DNA of 44,892 bases from Odoribacter sp. (GTDB lineage Bacteria; Bacteroidota; Bacteroidia; Bacteroidales; Marinifilaceae): NCBI GenBank assembly GCA_020024465.1, contig JAHHTT010000015.1, positions 1 to 44,892 on the forward strand. Direction: 5' to 3'. Below the pieces are notes generated by a model that saw only the letters and a program-made list of their open reading frames with translations, was not told where the DNA came from and did not search any database. Shown here piece after piece: positions 24,474 to 33,591 of this stretch. Every line of letters starts with the position of its first letter. Positions within the stretch are counted from its first letter, which is position 1. Both the position numbers and the translations under genes were made by a program.

Positions 24474-26560
24474 ATCAACACATGAAACTGTTTAAATACA
24501 CCAAGCAAGCTCTGTTATCAACAGCATTATGCTGTTATGGCCTTACGGCAATCAGCCAAACCATCATTCCTGCACCCAAGGAATTTTTCGTTGGCAGCGA
24601 CTGTTTTTATATCAATGAAAACACATCACTCTATACAAATCTGAAAGGAACGGCAAAAAAAGATTTTGAAAAATACCTCTCCACGTTAGCCGCTCCTTTC
24701 AATCAAGAAATGAAAACATATAAAAACAATAAAGACAACAGTATTGTTTTTGCTCTATCTCCCAGCAGATTCCACGAATCGGAAGAAAATTATACATTAT
24801 ACGTCAACACACGCCAAATCATTATTACAGCCCCAACGACAAACGGTCTTTTCTATGGTTTGCAAAGTCTGCTGCAAACAATAAAATCCCATTCTACAAA
24901 AGGAGCAGAAGTTCCATGCATCGCAATCAAAGACACCCCCCGTTTTCCCTATCGGGGCTTTATGATGGATGTATCACGTCATTTCCGCTCGGTGGATTTC
25001 ATCAAAAAACAAATAGATGCACTTGCCCGCTATAAAATCAACCGCCTGCATCTCCACCTGACAGATGCAGCAGGCTGGCGCCTAGAGATAAAAAAATATC
25101 CGCGGCTCACGGAATTTGCAGCCTGGAGACCCGTTGAAAAATGGAAAGACTGGTGGTTTGCCAAAGATGGTCGCCAATACTGCAGGGAAGGTTCTACCGG
25201 AGCCTACGGAGGTTATTACACTCATGAAGAGATTCGAGAATTGGTAAAATATGCTGCATTAAGACATATTACCATCATTCCCGAAATCGAAATGCCCGGA
25301 CATTCAGAAGAAGTGCTTGCTGTCTATCCAGAGCTTGCCTGTAGCGGAAAGCCGTATCAAAGCGGTGAATTTTGCATAGGCAATGAAAAGACATTCACAT
25401 TTTTAGAAAATGTTCTGAGCGAAGTCATGACGCTCTTCCCTTCTGAATACATACATATCGGCGGCGATGAAGCGAACCGTAAGACATGGGAAAGCTGTCC
25501 CCAATGCCAGGCACGGATGAAAGCTGAAAATCTGAAAGGAACCAGCGAATTGCAGAGCTATCTCATACACAGAATCGAAAAATTCCTGAATGCCCACGGA
25601 CGTAAATTGCTGGGTTGGGATGAAATAGTTGAAGGCGGACTGGCACCCAATGCGACTGTCATGTCCTGGCGCGGCGAAGAGGGAGGCATCAAGGCGGTGC
25701 GTGCGGGTCGGCAGACAGTGATGACCCCCGGTTCACATTGTTATTTTGATGCCTATCAGGACGCTCCGAATACTCAACCCGAAGCCATGGGCGGCTACCT
25801 TCCCTTGTCAAAAGTATATGCTTATCATCCGGTCCCACCGGGACTCACGTCCGAAGAAAGCGAATTAATCCATGGAGTGCAGGCCAACCTTTGGGCAGAA
25901 TACATTCCCGAAGACAAACAATATGAATATATGATGTATCCTCGCATTTTAGCCTTGGCAGAAGTCGGCTGGACTTTTCCCGAACGCAAATCATACCGAG
26001 ATTTCCACGCTAAAGCCTTACAGGAAGTAGAAAAATTGCAAGCATCAGGGTATCACCCGTTTCCTCTGAAAAACGAGGTCGGTCATCGTCCTGAATCATT
26101 ACAACCCATTGATCATCTGGCAAGAGGTAAGAAAGTGACTTATAATGCACCCTATAATACGACATACTCTGCACGAGGAGACAGCACCTTAACAGATGGC
26201 AGGCGAGGTGACTGGACTTACTCGGACGGTTCATGGCAAGGATTCATCTCCCACCCCCGTATGGATGTAACGATTGATTTAGACAGTGTGACAAACCTTC
26301 ATTCCATCAAGGCAGATTTTATCCAGGTTATCGGACCGGAAGTCTATTTGCCTTGTGAAATCATCATCTCGGTATCCAATGACGGCAAGCAATTTACAGA
26401 AATCATGCATCTTCATCAGCAGGTGGATCATAACCGGGTAATTGATTTCAAAACATACGGATGGCAAGGCAATGTACAAGCCCGCTATGTCCGCTATCAG
26501 GCCCGTTCCGGTCTGCAATATGGCGGATGGATATTTACAGACGAGATTATCATAGAATAA
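24470..26560 (+). CDS. GH20 beta-N-acetylhexosaminidase
   Basis: This 696-residue exported enzyme removes terminal beta-GlcNAc or GalNAc by substrate-assisted catalysis. Its signal peptide ends near GLTAISQ. Residues about 30-155 are the GH20b domain. The barrel starts FPYRGFMMDVSRHF and contains RLHLHLTDAAGWRLEI, EIEMPGHSEE, the Asp-Glu pair in HIGGDEANR (Asp333-Glu334) and LLGWDEIVEGG. A C-terminal F5/8-type (discoidin-like) domain spans about 565-696. The ATG at 24470 overlaps the GH92 stop as ATGA, giving translational coupling; an in-frame ATG at 24482 is the alternative. In an N-glycan pathway it would strip antennary or core GlcNAc. The next GH92 starts 27 bp later. Confidence 0.94.
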   Translation: MNQHMKLFKYTKQALLSTALCCYGLTAISQTIIPAPKEFFVGSDCFYINENTSLYTNLKGTAKKDFEKYLSTLAAPFNQEMKTYKNNKDNSIVFALSPSRFHESEENYTLYVNTRQIIITAPTTNGLFYGLQSLLQTIKSHSTKGAEVPCIAIKDTPRFPYRGFMMDVSRHFRSVDFIKKQIDALARYKINRLHLHLTDAAGWRLEIKKYPRLTEFAAWRPVEKWKDWWFAKDGRQYCREGSTGAYGGYYTHEEIRELVKYAALRHITIIPEIEMPGHSEEVLAVYPELACSGKPYQSGEFCIGNEKTFTFLENVLSEVMTLFPSEYIHIGGDEANRKTWESCPQCQARMKAENLKGTSELQSYLIHRIEKFLNAHGRKLLGWDEIVEGGLAPNATVMSWRGEEGGIKAVRAGRQTVMTPGSHCYFDAYQDAPNTQPEAMGGYLPLSKVYAYHPVPPGLTSEESELIHGVQANLWAEYIPEDKQYEYMMYPRILALAEVGWTFPERKSYRDFHAKALQEVEKLQASGYHPFPLKNEVGHRPESLQPIDHLARGKKVTYNAPYNTTYSARGDSTLTDGRRGDWTYSDGSWQGFISHPRMDVTIDLDSVTNLHSIKADFIQVIGPEVYLPCEIIISVSNDGKQFTEIMHLHQQVDHNRVIDFKTYGWQGNVQARYVRYQARSGLQYGGWIFTDEIIIE

Positions 26561-26587
26561 TTTTTCACCTTAAATTCTCTCAATCAG

Positions 26588-28849
26588 ATGAAAAAATCGA
26601 ACAAATACATTTTATCGACTTGGATAGGAATCTGTATGGCATATACCTCCCAATCACAACAAACAGACTATAATCCAATTGATTATGTATTGCCTCTTAT
26701 AGGCACAACCAACTACGGCACAACCAATCCGGGAGCCCGCTGTCCACAAGGGATGATGTCTGTTACACCTTTCAACGTGATGGGCTCTGTCAATGGCAAT
26801 CGCGATAAAGACGAACGCTGGTGGTCCACTCCCTATGAATACAAAAACACCTTTTTTACCGGTTATGCACACGTCAGCCTGAGCGGAGTGGGATGTCCTG
26901 AACTTTCCTCTCTTCTTTTAATGCCCACAACCGGCAAATTAAATGTCAATTACCTGGAATACGGCACATCCTACACCGACGAACAGGCCAGTCCGGGTTA
27001 CTATGCCAATACCCTGACCAAATACAACATCAAAACAGCCGTTACTGCAACTCCCCGAACCGGACGCGCCCGATTTACTTTCCCTGCAGGAAAGAGCAAC
27101 ATCCTTCTCAATCTAGGAGAAGGACTAACCAACGAAACCGGAGCTACCGTACGTTTTGTCAATGACCGGGAAATAGAAGGAAGCAAACTGATGGGAACGT
27201 TCTGTTACAATCCGGATGCAGTATTCCCCATCTATTTTGTCATGCGACTGAATAAGAGTCCTCAAGAATACGGATATTGGAAAAAAATGCGTCCAATGAC
27301 CATGGAAGCTCAATGGGATAGTACTTCGGGAAAACGAAAGATCTATAAATCTTATACAAAAGAAATGAGCGGAGACGATATCGGCACCTGGTTTACATTC
27401 CATACGACAGAAGGCGAAACGATTGAAGTCAGCATGGGAGTATCTTTTGTCAGTATAGAAAATGCCCGTCAAAATCTGGAAAGCGAACAGACAGGACGTA
27501 CATTTGAAGAACTGCATGACATGGCAAGACACCAATGGGAAGAAGATTTAAATCGCATCCGAGTGGAAGGCGGGACTCTACAGGAGCGTCAGGTATTTTA
27601 TACGGCTCTATATCATTTCCTGATACATCCCAATATTCTGAACGATATCAATGGAGAGTATCCATCTATGGAAAGCAATGAAATCCGCACAATTCAAGGT
27701 AATCGCTATACGGTATTTTCTCTGTGGGACACATACCGAAACGTACACCAGCTGATGACACTTCTCTTTCCCGACCGACAATTGGATATGGTACGCACCA
27801 TGGTAGATATGTACAGAGAACACGGCTGGCTACCCAAGTGGGAATTATACGGGCGCGAAACATTAACCATGGAAGGGGATCCTGCCATTCCCGTCATTGT
27901 GGATACCTGGCAGAAAGGCTTGCGTGATTTTGATATAGAAACCGCTTACGAAGCCATGTACAAATCTGCCACCATGCCCGGCCCGGAAAATCTGATGCGT
28001 CCGGATGCTGATGATTATTTTCGATTAGGGTATGTCCCTTTACGCGAACAATACGACAATTCGGTCTCACACGCTTTGGAATATTATATCGCCGACTATG
28101 CCCTGTCCCGCCTTGCTGAATCTCTTGGAAAAAAAGAAGATGCGAAACTGCTCTACCAACGTTCATTAGGTTATCGTCATTATTATTGCCCAAAATTTCA
28201 AATGCTACGTCCGAAATTATCGGACGGCTCTTTCTATACCCCATTCAATCCCATGGAAGGTGCAAATTTTGCTCCCAGTCCCGGTTTTCACGAAGGCAAT
28301 GCCTGGAATTACACTTTCTACGTCCCTCACGATATCTGCGGACTGATACGACTCATGGGCGGTAAGAAAAACTTTGTAAACAAACTTCAGCAAGTGTTTG
28401 ACCAAGATTTATACGATCCGGCCAACGAACCCGATATTGCTTACCCATACCTATTCAGTTACTGCAAAGGAGAAGAATGGCGCACTCAAAAAACAGTCAA
28501 AGAATTGTTGGAGAAACATTTCAAAGCCACCCCGGACGGTATTCCCGGCAATGACGATTCTGGAACCATGTCGGCATGGGCTATTTTCAGCATGCTTGGC
28601 TTTTATCCTGATTGTCCCGGAGTCCCCGAATATACTTTGACAACCCCTATCTTTGACAAAATTACAATCCATCTTGATTCACGCTATTACAAACAAAAAG
28701 AGCTGATCATTACAACCGATAAAACGTCCGAACAATCAATTTATATCCAAGATATCAGACTAAATGGGAAATCGCATAATGGTTTTCGCCTGACTCACAA
28801 CCAATTGGTCAATGCCGGACACATTGAGTTTATTTTGAAAAAAAAATAA
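26588..28849 (+). CDS. GH92 alpha-mannosidase (second, divergent subgroup)
   Basis: This 753-residue GH92 protein has a signal peptide (MKKSNKYILSTWIGICMAYT) and no lipobox. The family layout is clear: VLPLIGTTNYGTTNPGARCP, HVSLSGVGCPELSSLLLMP, HEGNAWNYTFYVPHD (Glu569, general acid) and GNDDSGTMSAW (Asp656-Asp657). It differs from its neighbour at several active-site positions: GVGCPE for GTGCGD, ANEPDIAYPY for GNEPSHHI, and GNDDSG for GNEDCG. So the two probably cut different mannosidic linkages. It is the last gene of the operon and is followed at once by a terminator. Identity to the first GH92 looks low, so this is not a recent tandem duplication. Confidence 0.93.
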   Translation: MKKSNKYILSTWIGICMAYTSQSQQTDYNPIDYVLPLIGTTNYGTTNPGARCPQGMMSVTPFNVMGSVNGNRDKDERWWSTPYEYKNTFFTGYAHVSLSGVGCPELSSLLLMPTTGKLNVNYLEYGTSYTDEQASPGYYANTLTKYNIKTAVTATPRTGRARFTFPAGKSNILLNLGEGLTNETGATVRFVNDREIEGSKLMGTFCYNPDAVFPIYFVMRLNKSPQEYGYWKKMRPMTMEAQWDSTSGKRKIYKSYTKEMSGDDIGTWFTFHTTEGETIEVSMGVSFVSIENARQNLESEQTGRTFEELHDMARHQWEEDLNRIRVEGGTLQERQVFYTALYHFLIHPNILNDINGEYPSMESNEIRTIQGNRYTVFSLWDTYRNVHQLMTLLFPDRQLDMVRTMVDMYREHGWLPKWELYGRETLTMEGDPAIPVIVDTWQKGLRDFDIETAYEAMYKSATMPGPENLMRPDADDYFRLGYVPLREQYDNSVSHALEYYIADYALSRLAESLGKKEDAKLLYQRSLGYRHYYCPKFQMLRPKLSDGSFYTPFNPMEGANFAPSPGFHEGNAWNYTFYVPHDICGLIRLMGGKKNFVNKLQQVFDQDLYDPANEPDIAYPYLFSYCKGEEWRTQKTVKELLEKHFKATPDGIPGNDDSGTMSAWAIFSMLGFYPDCPGVPEYTLTTPIFDKITIHLDSRYYKQKELIITTDKTSEQSIYIQDIRLNGKSHNGFRLTHNQLVNAGHIEFILKKK

Positions 28850-28855
28850 ATTATC

Positions 28856-28885
28856 AAGGGATTCACCAAACAATGAATCCCTTTT
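28856..28885 (+). terminator. Terminator of the glycoside hydrolase operon
   Basis: A 10-bp stem (AAGGGATTCA / TGAATCCCTT) with an 8-nt loop is followed by further T residues, 7 bp after the second GH92 stop. It lies between this operon and the convergent acyltransferase gene. Confidence 0.85.
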
Positions 28886-28892
28886 AATATAT

Positions 28893-29825
28893 CTATTTTA
28901 AAAGGGCTTTTTCTCTCCACAAAATATAACGGCTGAGATGCAGTTTATCCATTATATACCCTATAAATACAGAACCGATTACCGTAATTACAAGAGATAT
29001 GATCAGAAACAGGAAACCTGTCCGGTCAAAATCAACAAAAGGACGAATGTATTTACATATTAAAGTAAAAGCAGGAGAAAAAAGAAGTATCAATAATGTA
29101 TTACGCCCAACAAATAAGATAAATCGACACAAATGCTTGTTCAGTAAAGAATAAATCCACAATAGTCCACACAATGCACAAAAAAACATCCCCCACCTAA
29201 AATAATCAAACCACGAAGGTATGGCAATAATGATAATAAAGGCTACGGCTGCCATCCATGAAGGACGGAAAACAGCTGTAAAAGACAGACCACTCGAACG
29301 TATAATAACACCTACCAAAAAAAACAGACCATTCCGCAAAACCAACAATTCACACTGAAAAGATAAAAAAAACAATAAAAGACCTATCAGAAACAATCGA
29401 GAAAACAGAGACAAGTGCACCAAGCGAAAAACAGAAAAATATACAATTCCGCAAATAATCAACGTATGTAAATACCAATAAGGACCAATAGGGTGTTGCA
29501 AAAGTTTTTCAATAAAGACCATAGAATCAAGCTCTTCTATATGCTCATTTACAGGCAATTGAGATGCCATAAAAATATATCCACTCTCCATTATGATATA
29601 AGGGACAAACAATCCGAAAAGCATTTTTATAAAATGGCTGAAATTTTTTTCCACATTCATCAGAAAACCTGAAATAAGAAGAAAACCCGGCATATGAAAA
29701 CTATATACCACTTCCTTTGCATAAGGATATAAACCACTGAAATACACCAAATGAAAGGCTACCATCAATAATATTAAAACACCTTTCAAATAATCAATTT
29801 CTATAATATGTTTCTGCTTATCCAT
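28893..29825 (-). CDS. Membrane acyltransferase (acyltransferase 3 family)
   Basis: This 310-residue integral membrane protein has about ten hydrophobic helices. The N-terminal EIDYLKGVLILLMVAFHLVY has the family's Arg/Lys-Gly helix and the His thought to be catalytic. YSFHMPGFLLISGFLM is the second conserved block. Members O-acetylate sugars or other small groups using acyl-CoA from the cytosol, commonly on surface polysaccharides. The acceptor is unknown. It follows the NfeD-type protease gene by 47 bp on the same strand and may be its operon partner. It converges with the hydrolase operon. Confidence 0.88.
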   Translation of the reverse strand: MDKQKHIIEIDYLKGVLILLMVAFHLVYFSGLYPYAKEVVYSFHMPGFLLISGFLMNVEKNFSHFIKMLFGLFVPYIIMESGYIFMASQLPVNEHIEELDSMVFIEKLLQHPIGPYWYLHTLIICGIVYFSVFRLVHLSLFSRLFLIGLLLFFLSFQCELLVLRNGLFFLVGVIIRSSGLSFTAVFRPSWMAAVAFIIIIAIPSWFDYFRWGMFFCALCGLLWIYSLLNKHLCRFILFVGRNTLLILLFSPAFTLICKYIRPFVDFDRTGFLFLIISLVITVIGSVFIGYIMDKLHLSRYILWREKALLK

Positions 29826-29872
29826 TCAAGAGCTATGTTTTCCGTCATTTTATTGTGGCTGGTACGTAACCG

Positions 29873-31276
29873 TTAGCGGATTCTTTCGATATAAAGTTGT
29901 CCGCTCTGATATTTTTTCACAACCACAGCAGTCCCTTTATCTATGTAATCCCCTAAAAGAGTTACAGCATCATATATTTCATTATCCACCACAATTTTGC
30001 CGGCAGGACGCAAATCAGTTTCAGCTATTCCTACTTTTCCTATAACAGACTGAACTGTCATATCAACACCAACAAATCCATCCTCCGGACGTTGCTCTGC
30101 ATGTAATGCAAAAGTCCATTTTCTTGAACCCAATAATTTAGCACCCAACCACATACTTGCACCTAAAGCAACTAATGAGCAACTGACTACCATAAAAAGA
30201 GAATACAAAATGAAATCTGCAAAATCTCCTAAAAAATCAAAAGGCACATAATCAATTCCTGCAAATACCAATGCGCATATTATCAGCAATACACCTAAAA
30301 TTCCTGCCACGCCGAAGCCTGGTATGACAAATATTTCCAGCAACAAAAGTATCACTCCCAATACAAAAACTATAATTTCCCAATTTCCGGCAAAACCTTC
30401 CAAATAGAGGGGGGCAAAATAGAGCAAACAAGCAGTTACGGCAGCCAAAAGAGGGAAACCGACGCCCGGAGTCTGCAATTCGAAATAAATACCTCCGACA
30501 ATAATCATAATTAATATCCCCTGCAATATCGGATTTATCAAAAAACCGATAACCGCATCCAATAGAGTCGGCTGATAATATCTTATGGAATAATTACTGA
30601 TTCCTTCCTTTTCCAATATCTGCCCAATATTTTCTGCCATTCCATCACAAAAGCCGTGCTGCATAGCTTCATGAGACGTAAAAGTCACTATCTGCCCACT
30701 GTCTGTTACCCCTTCGATGTATATTCTTTCATCAACCATTGCTTCCGCTATATGCGGATCACGTTTCCAGCGAATCTGCTGATTTCCACCAACCATCATA
30801 GTATCCTTGCCGTGTGATTGAGCTGTGGCTCGCATCATTGAACGCATATAAGACTGATATTTATCCGGCATAGCCTCCCCGGAAACTCCATCGACAACAG
30901 TAGCGGCTCCTATATTCGCTCCTTTGCGCATATAAATTTTATTACATGCAATAGCTATCAATGCTCCTGCCGATGCTGCATTATTATCTATAAATGCCCA
31001 TACCGGAACCGGACTGTTCAAAATCAGACTACGCAAAGAGTCGGCATATATCACCATTCCCCCATACGTATTCAGATGCAAAATAATTTTGTCCGCATTT
31101 TCTTTATACGCCTCAGTAAACGCTTTACGAGCCAAACGCCAAGTTTTAGGACCTATTTCATTTTTAATGTCCACTTGATAAACCACTTCTTCTCCTTTAA
31201 TCTCCCAACTAACGGCAAATAACAGCAAAAGACAAAACAAATGCTTGGTAATCGAATTCATATTTATTTCTATCAT
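29873..31276 (-). CDS. NfeD-like membrane protease (ClpP-class serine protease)
   Basis: This 467-residue protein is a full-length NfeD (NfeD1b type). After a signal peptide, residues about 28-235 are a ClpP/crotonase-fold serine protease with the probable nucleophile Ser102 (NNAASAGALIA) and Lys139 (AMPDKYQSYM), the Ser-Lys dyad known from the archaeal 1510-N protease. Five or six membrane segments cover about 245-390, and an OB-fold NfeD domain forms the end (about 400-467). Such proteins work with stomatin/flotillin-like partners in membrane quality control, but no stomatin gene is adjacent. The ATG at 31276 shares a base with the upstream EI24 stop (TAATG); an in-frame ATG at 31261 is the alternative. 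Confidence 0.9.
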   Translation of the reverse strand: MIEINMNSITKHLFCLLLLFAVSWEIKGEEVVYQVDIKNEIGPKTWRLARKAFTEAYKENADKIILHLNTYGGMVIYADSLRSLILNSPVPVWAFIDNNAASAGALIAIACNKIYMRKGANIGAATVVDGVSGEAMPDKYQSYMRSMMRATAQSHGKDTMMVGGNQQIRWKRDPHIAEAMVDERIYIEGVTDSGQIVTFTSHEAMQHGFCDGMAENIGQILEKEGISNYSIRYYQPTLLDAVIGFLINPILQGILIMIIVGGIYFELQTPGVGFPLLAAVTACLLYFAPLYLEGFAGNWEIIVFVLGVILLLLEIFVIPGFGVAGILGVLLIICALVFAGIDYVPFDFLGDFADFILYSLFMVVSCSLVALGASMWLGAKLLGSRKWTFALHAEQRPEDGFVGVDMTVQSVIGKVGIAETDLRPAGKIVVDNEIYDAVTLLGDYIDKGTAVVVKKYQSGQLYIERIR

Positions 31277-32064
31277 TAATATTTATAAATCTCATCAGAC
31301 AAACGTTCATCACGGTTGTTCACCACCACAGCACCGGCAATCACTGAAAGCAACGACAGAAAACAACATACCAAAACGTTCAGTAAAGGCACCATTAACG
31401 CTATGGCAAAAACAAACCCCACCCCTACAGTTTCCCCAATATTCCGATTTACATAACGTACACTATCACGTACATTCAATTTTTTACGTTCAATGGCATA
31501 ATCCAAAAATGAAAAACCATAAAAATAAGATGAAACGAACAACATAAAAAAAGGAACCAATAGTCCAATAAACGGAATGAATGCCATAAAGAAAAGAAAA
31601 ATAGAAATAACAGTCTGCACTAACATATTGCGCAAAGCAATTAATATTCCGCGTAAAATATCACGTAACAACTGATTCACACTAAATGAATAAATACGTC
31701 CTGTAAGTTGCATTTCCGCACGTTCGGAAAGCCAAGAATATACAGGAGACATAACAATCAACACGATATAACCACTGAACATGGCAAACAAGAAAAAATA
31801 AACCAATCTAACCAACAACCAAACCAACCATCCAGCCACATCATCCAGCCATTGTAACCATGAGATGTCTTGAAACCATAAAGAGATCTGCTGCGAAAAC
31901 CAATCATTCAGACTATTACCCAAATAATTGGTAACCATATTCCCCATGATAAAAAGCAATATTAATACAATAACGGGAAATAGCAGAAACCATGCAAATT
32001 TTTTACTGAAAAGAATGCGCCAAGCTTGGGCATAAGCCTGAATCCCCAAAAAAAATCCTCTCAT
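31276..32064 (-). CDS. EI24/CysZ-like membrane protein
   Basis: This 262-residue membrane protein is of the EI24 domain family, to which the sulfate-uptake protein CysZ belongs. It starts MRGFFLGIQAYAQAWRILFS, has a long first hairpin helix, and carries the conserved MSPVYSWLSERAE segment after the second helix pair (about residues 105-120). The C-terminal half holds two further helix pairs. Sulfate transport is possible, but no cysteine-pathway gene is nearby, and many Bacteroidetes members are uncharacterised. It is the first gene of a minus-strand unit, and its stop overlaps the nfeD start, so the two are translationally coupled. Confidence 0.82.
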   Translation of the reverse strand: MRGFFLGIQAYAQAWRILFSKKFAWFLLFPVIVLILLFIMGNMVTNYLGNSLNDWFSQQISLWFQDISWLQWLDDVAGWLVWLLVRLVYFFLFAMFSGYIVLIVMSPVYSWLSERAEMQLTGRIYSFSVNQLLRDILRGILIALRNMLVQTVISIFLFFMAFIPFIGLLVPFFMLFVSSYFYGFSFLDYAIERKKLNVRDSVRYVNRNIGETVGVGFVFAIALMVPLLNVLVCCFLSLLSVIAGAVVVNNRDERLSDEIYKY

Positions 32065-32092
32065 AATTATCTGTTTTCATTAATATTTACGA

Positions 32093-32140
32093 CAAAAATA
32101 ATATAAATCAAGGGTAATTTAGTGCATTTTACTATTTTTG
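32093..32140. promoter_or_regulatory. Divergent -7 boxes for EI24-nfeD and purB
   Basis: TATTTTTG occurs on the minus strand at 32100-32093 (toward EI24) and on the plus strand at 32133-32140 (toward purB, 40 bp before its ATG). Both are exact TAnnTTTG boxes. No good -33 element was found for either. Confidence 0.5.
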
Positions 32141-32180
32141 TAAGCGTAAAAACCAGATTAAATTATAAATCAAATACAAT

Positions 32181-33518
32181 ATGCAACCACTAACAGCTAT
32201 TTCGCCTATTGACGGAAGATACAGAGACAAAGTGGAGAATTTGTCTAATTATTTCTCTGAAAGTGCTTTAATTCGCTACCGTGTAACGGTGGAGGTGGAA
32301 TATTTCATCACTTTATGCGAAATTCCACTGCCTCAGCTCACCAAGTTTAATCATGATTTATTTGAGCAATTGCGCGAAATTTATCGTAATTTCACCATAG
32401 AAGACGCCCAGAAAATCAAAGATATCGAAAAAGTGACTAACCATGATGTCAAAGCGGTTGAGTATTTTATCAAAGAAAAATTCGATGGACTCCATTTACA
32501 CGAATATAAAGAATTCATCCATTTCGGTCTGACTTCACAGGACATTAATAATACTGCTGTTCCCTGTTCATTCCGAGATGCTGTACATGATGTGTACTAT
32601 CCGGTTGTTGATGAATTGGTTGCTAAATTAGAAGAACTGGCAGAAGAATGGAAAAATGTATCAATGCTGGCAAAAACACATGGTCAACCGGCATCTCCTA
32701 CCCGCTTAGGAAAAGAGATCAAGGTATTCACCTACCGTTTGATTCGTCAGCTGGAACTATTGAAAAAAGTACCTATCTCAGGAAAATTCGGTGGAGCTAC
32801 CGGCAACTTCAATGCACACTATGTAGCATTCCCCGAAATAGACTGGGCAGAATTCGGTCATAAATTCATGACAGAAAAATTGCAGTTGGAACGGGAAACA
32901 TATACCACACAAATCTCGAATTATGACAACTTTGCAGCCCTGTTCGATAATCTTCGTCGCATAAACAATATACTGATTGACCTCGATCGTGATTTTTGGA
33001 CCTATATCTCAATGACTTATTTCAAACAAAGAATCAAAGCTGGAGAAGTGGGTTCATCAGCCATGCCACATAAAGTAAATCCCATCGACTTTGAGAATTC
33101 TGAAGGTAATTTAGGTATAGCCAATGCAATTTTTGAACATCTAAGTAACAAACTGCCTATTTCACGTCTGCAACGCGACTTGACAGACTCAACCGTATTG
33201 CGAAACATAGGAGTACCTCTTGCTCATACGATTATCGCTATGAAATCAACCCTGAAAGGATTAAATAAACTTATCATCAATCAAGATGCCATTGATAAGG
33301 ATTTAGAGAAGAACTGGGCTGTTGTAGCAGAAGCCATTCAAACCATACTACGCAGGGAAGGGTATCCGAATCCATATGAAGCTCTGAAGACCTTAACACG
33401 TACCAACAACAAAATCACTCAGGAATCCATCTCTGATTTTATTGATACATTGGAAATTTCCGATGAATTAAAGACTAGATTAAAACAAATCACTCCATCT
33501 AATTATACAGGAATTTAA
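32181..33518 (+). CDS. purB: Adenylosuccinate lyase
   Basis: This enzyme catalyses two fumarate-releasing steps: SAICAR to AICAR, and adenylosuccinate to AMP. The 445-residue protein belongs to the E. coli-type subgroup, with N-terminus LTAISPIDGRYRDKV. Active-site segments are AKTHGQPASPTRLGKE (His167), the mobile signature loop GSSAMPHKVNPIDFENSEGN (Ser292-Ser293) and RDLTDSTVLRNIGV. All key residues are present. It has its own promoter and terminator and is not in an operon with other purine genes here. Confidence 0.97.
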   Translation: MQPLTAISPIDGRYRDKVENLSNYFSESALIRYRVTVEVEYFITLCEIPLPQLTKFNHDLFEQLREIYRNFTIEDAQKIKDIEKVTNHDVKAVEYFIKEKFDGLHLHEYKEFIHFGLTSQDINNTAVPCSFRDAVHDVYYPVVDELVAKLEELAEEWKNVSMLAKTHGQPASPTRLGKEIKVFTYRLIRQLELLKKVPISGKFGGATGNFNAHYVAFPEIDWAEFGHKFMTEKLQLERETYTTQISNYDNFAALFDNLRRINNILIDLDRDFWTYISMTYFKQRIKAGEVGSSAMPHKVNPIDFENSEGNLGIANAIFEHLSNKLPISRLQRDLTDSTVLRNIGVPLAHTIIAMKSTLKGLNKLIINQDAIDKDLEKNWAVVAEAIQTILRREGYPNPYEALKTLTRTNNKITQESISDFIDTLEISDELKTRLKQITPSNYTGI

Positions 33519-33524
33519 TACAAC

Positions 33525-33572
33525 AAAAGAGTTGGCAAACCATTTTTATGTGTTTGTCCGACTCTTTTTTTT
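33525..33572 (+). terminator. Terminator of purB
   Basis: An imperfect long stem (AAGAGT, GG and CAAAC on the left; GTTTG, CC and ACTCTT on the right) is followed by a run of eight T residues. It overlaps the first codons of a longer frame for the ABC transporter that would need a TTG at 33532. That start is therefore unlikely. Confidence 0.8.
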
Positions 33573-33591
33573 GATTATTGACACATTATTT

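Noticed and set aside
33532..33591. Upstream TTG start giving a 627-residue ABC exporter
   Set aside because: The extra codons lie in the purB terminator hairpin, and the conserved N-terminus begins at ATG 33592.
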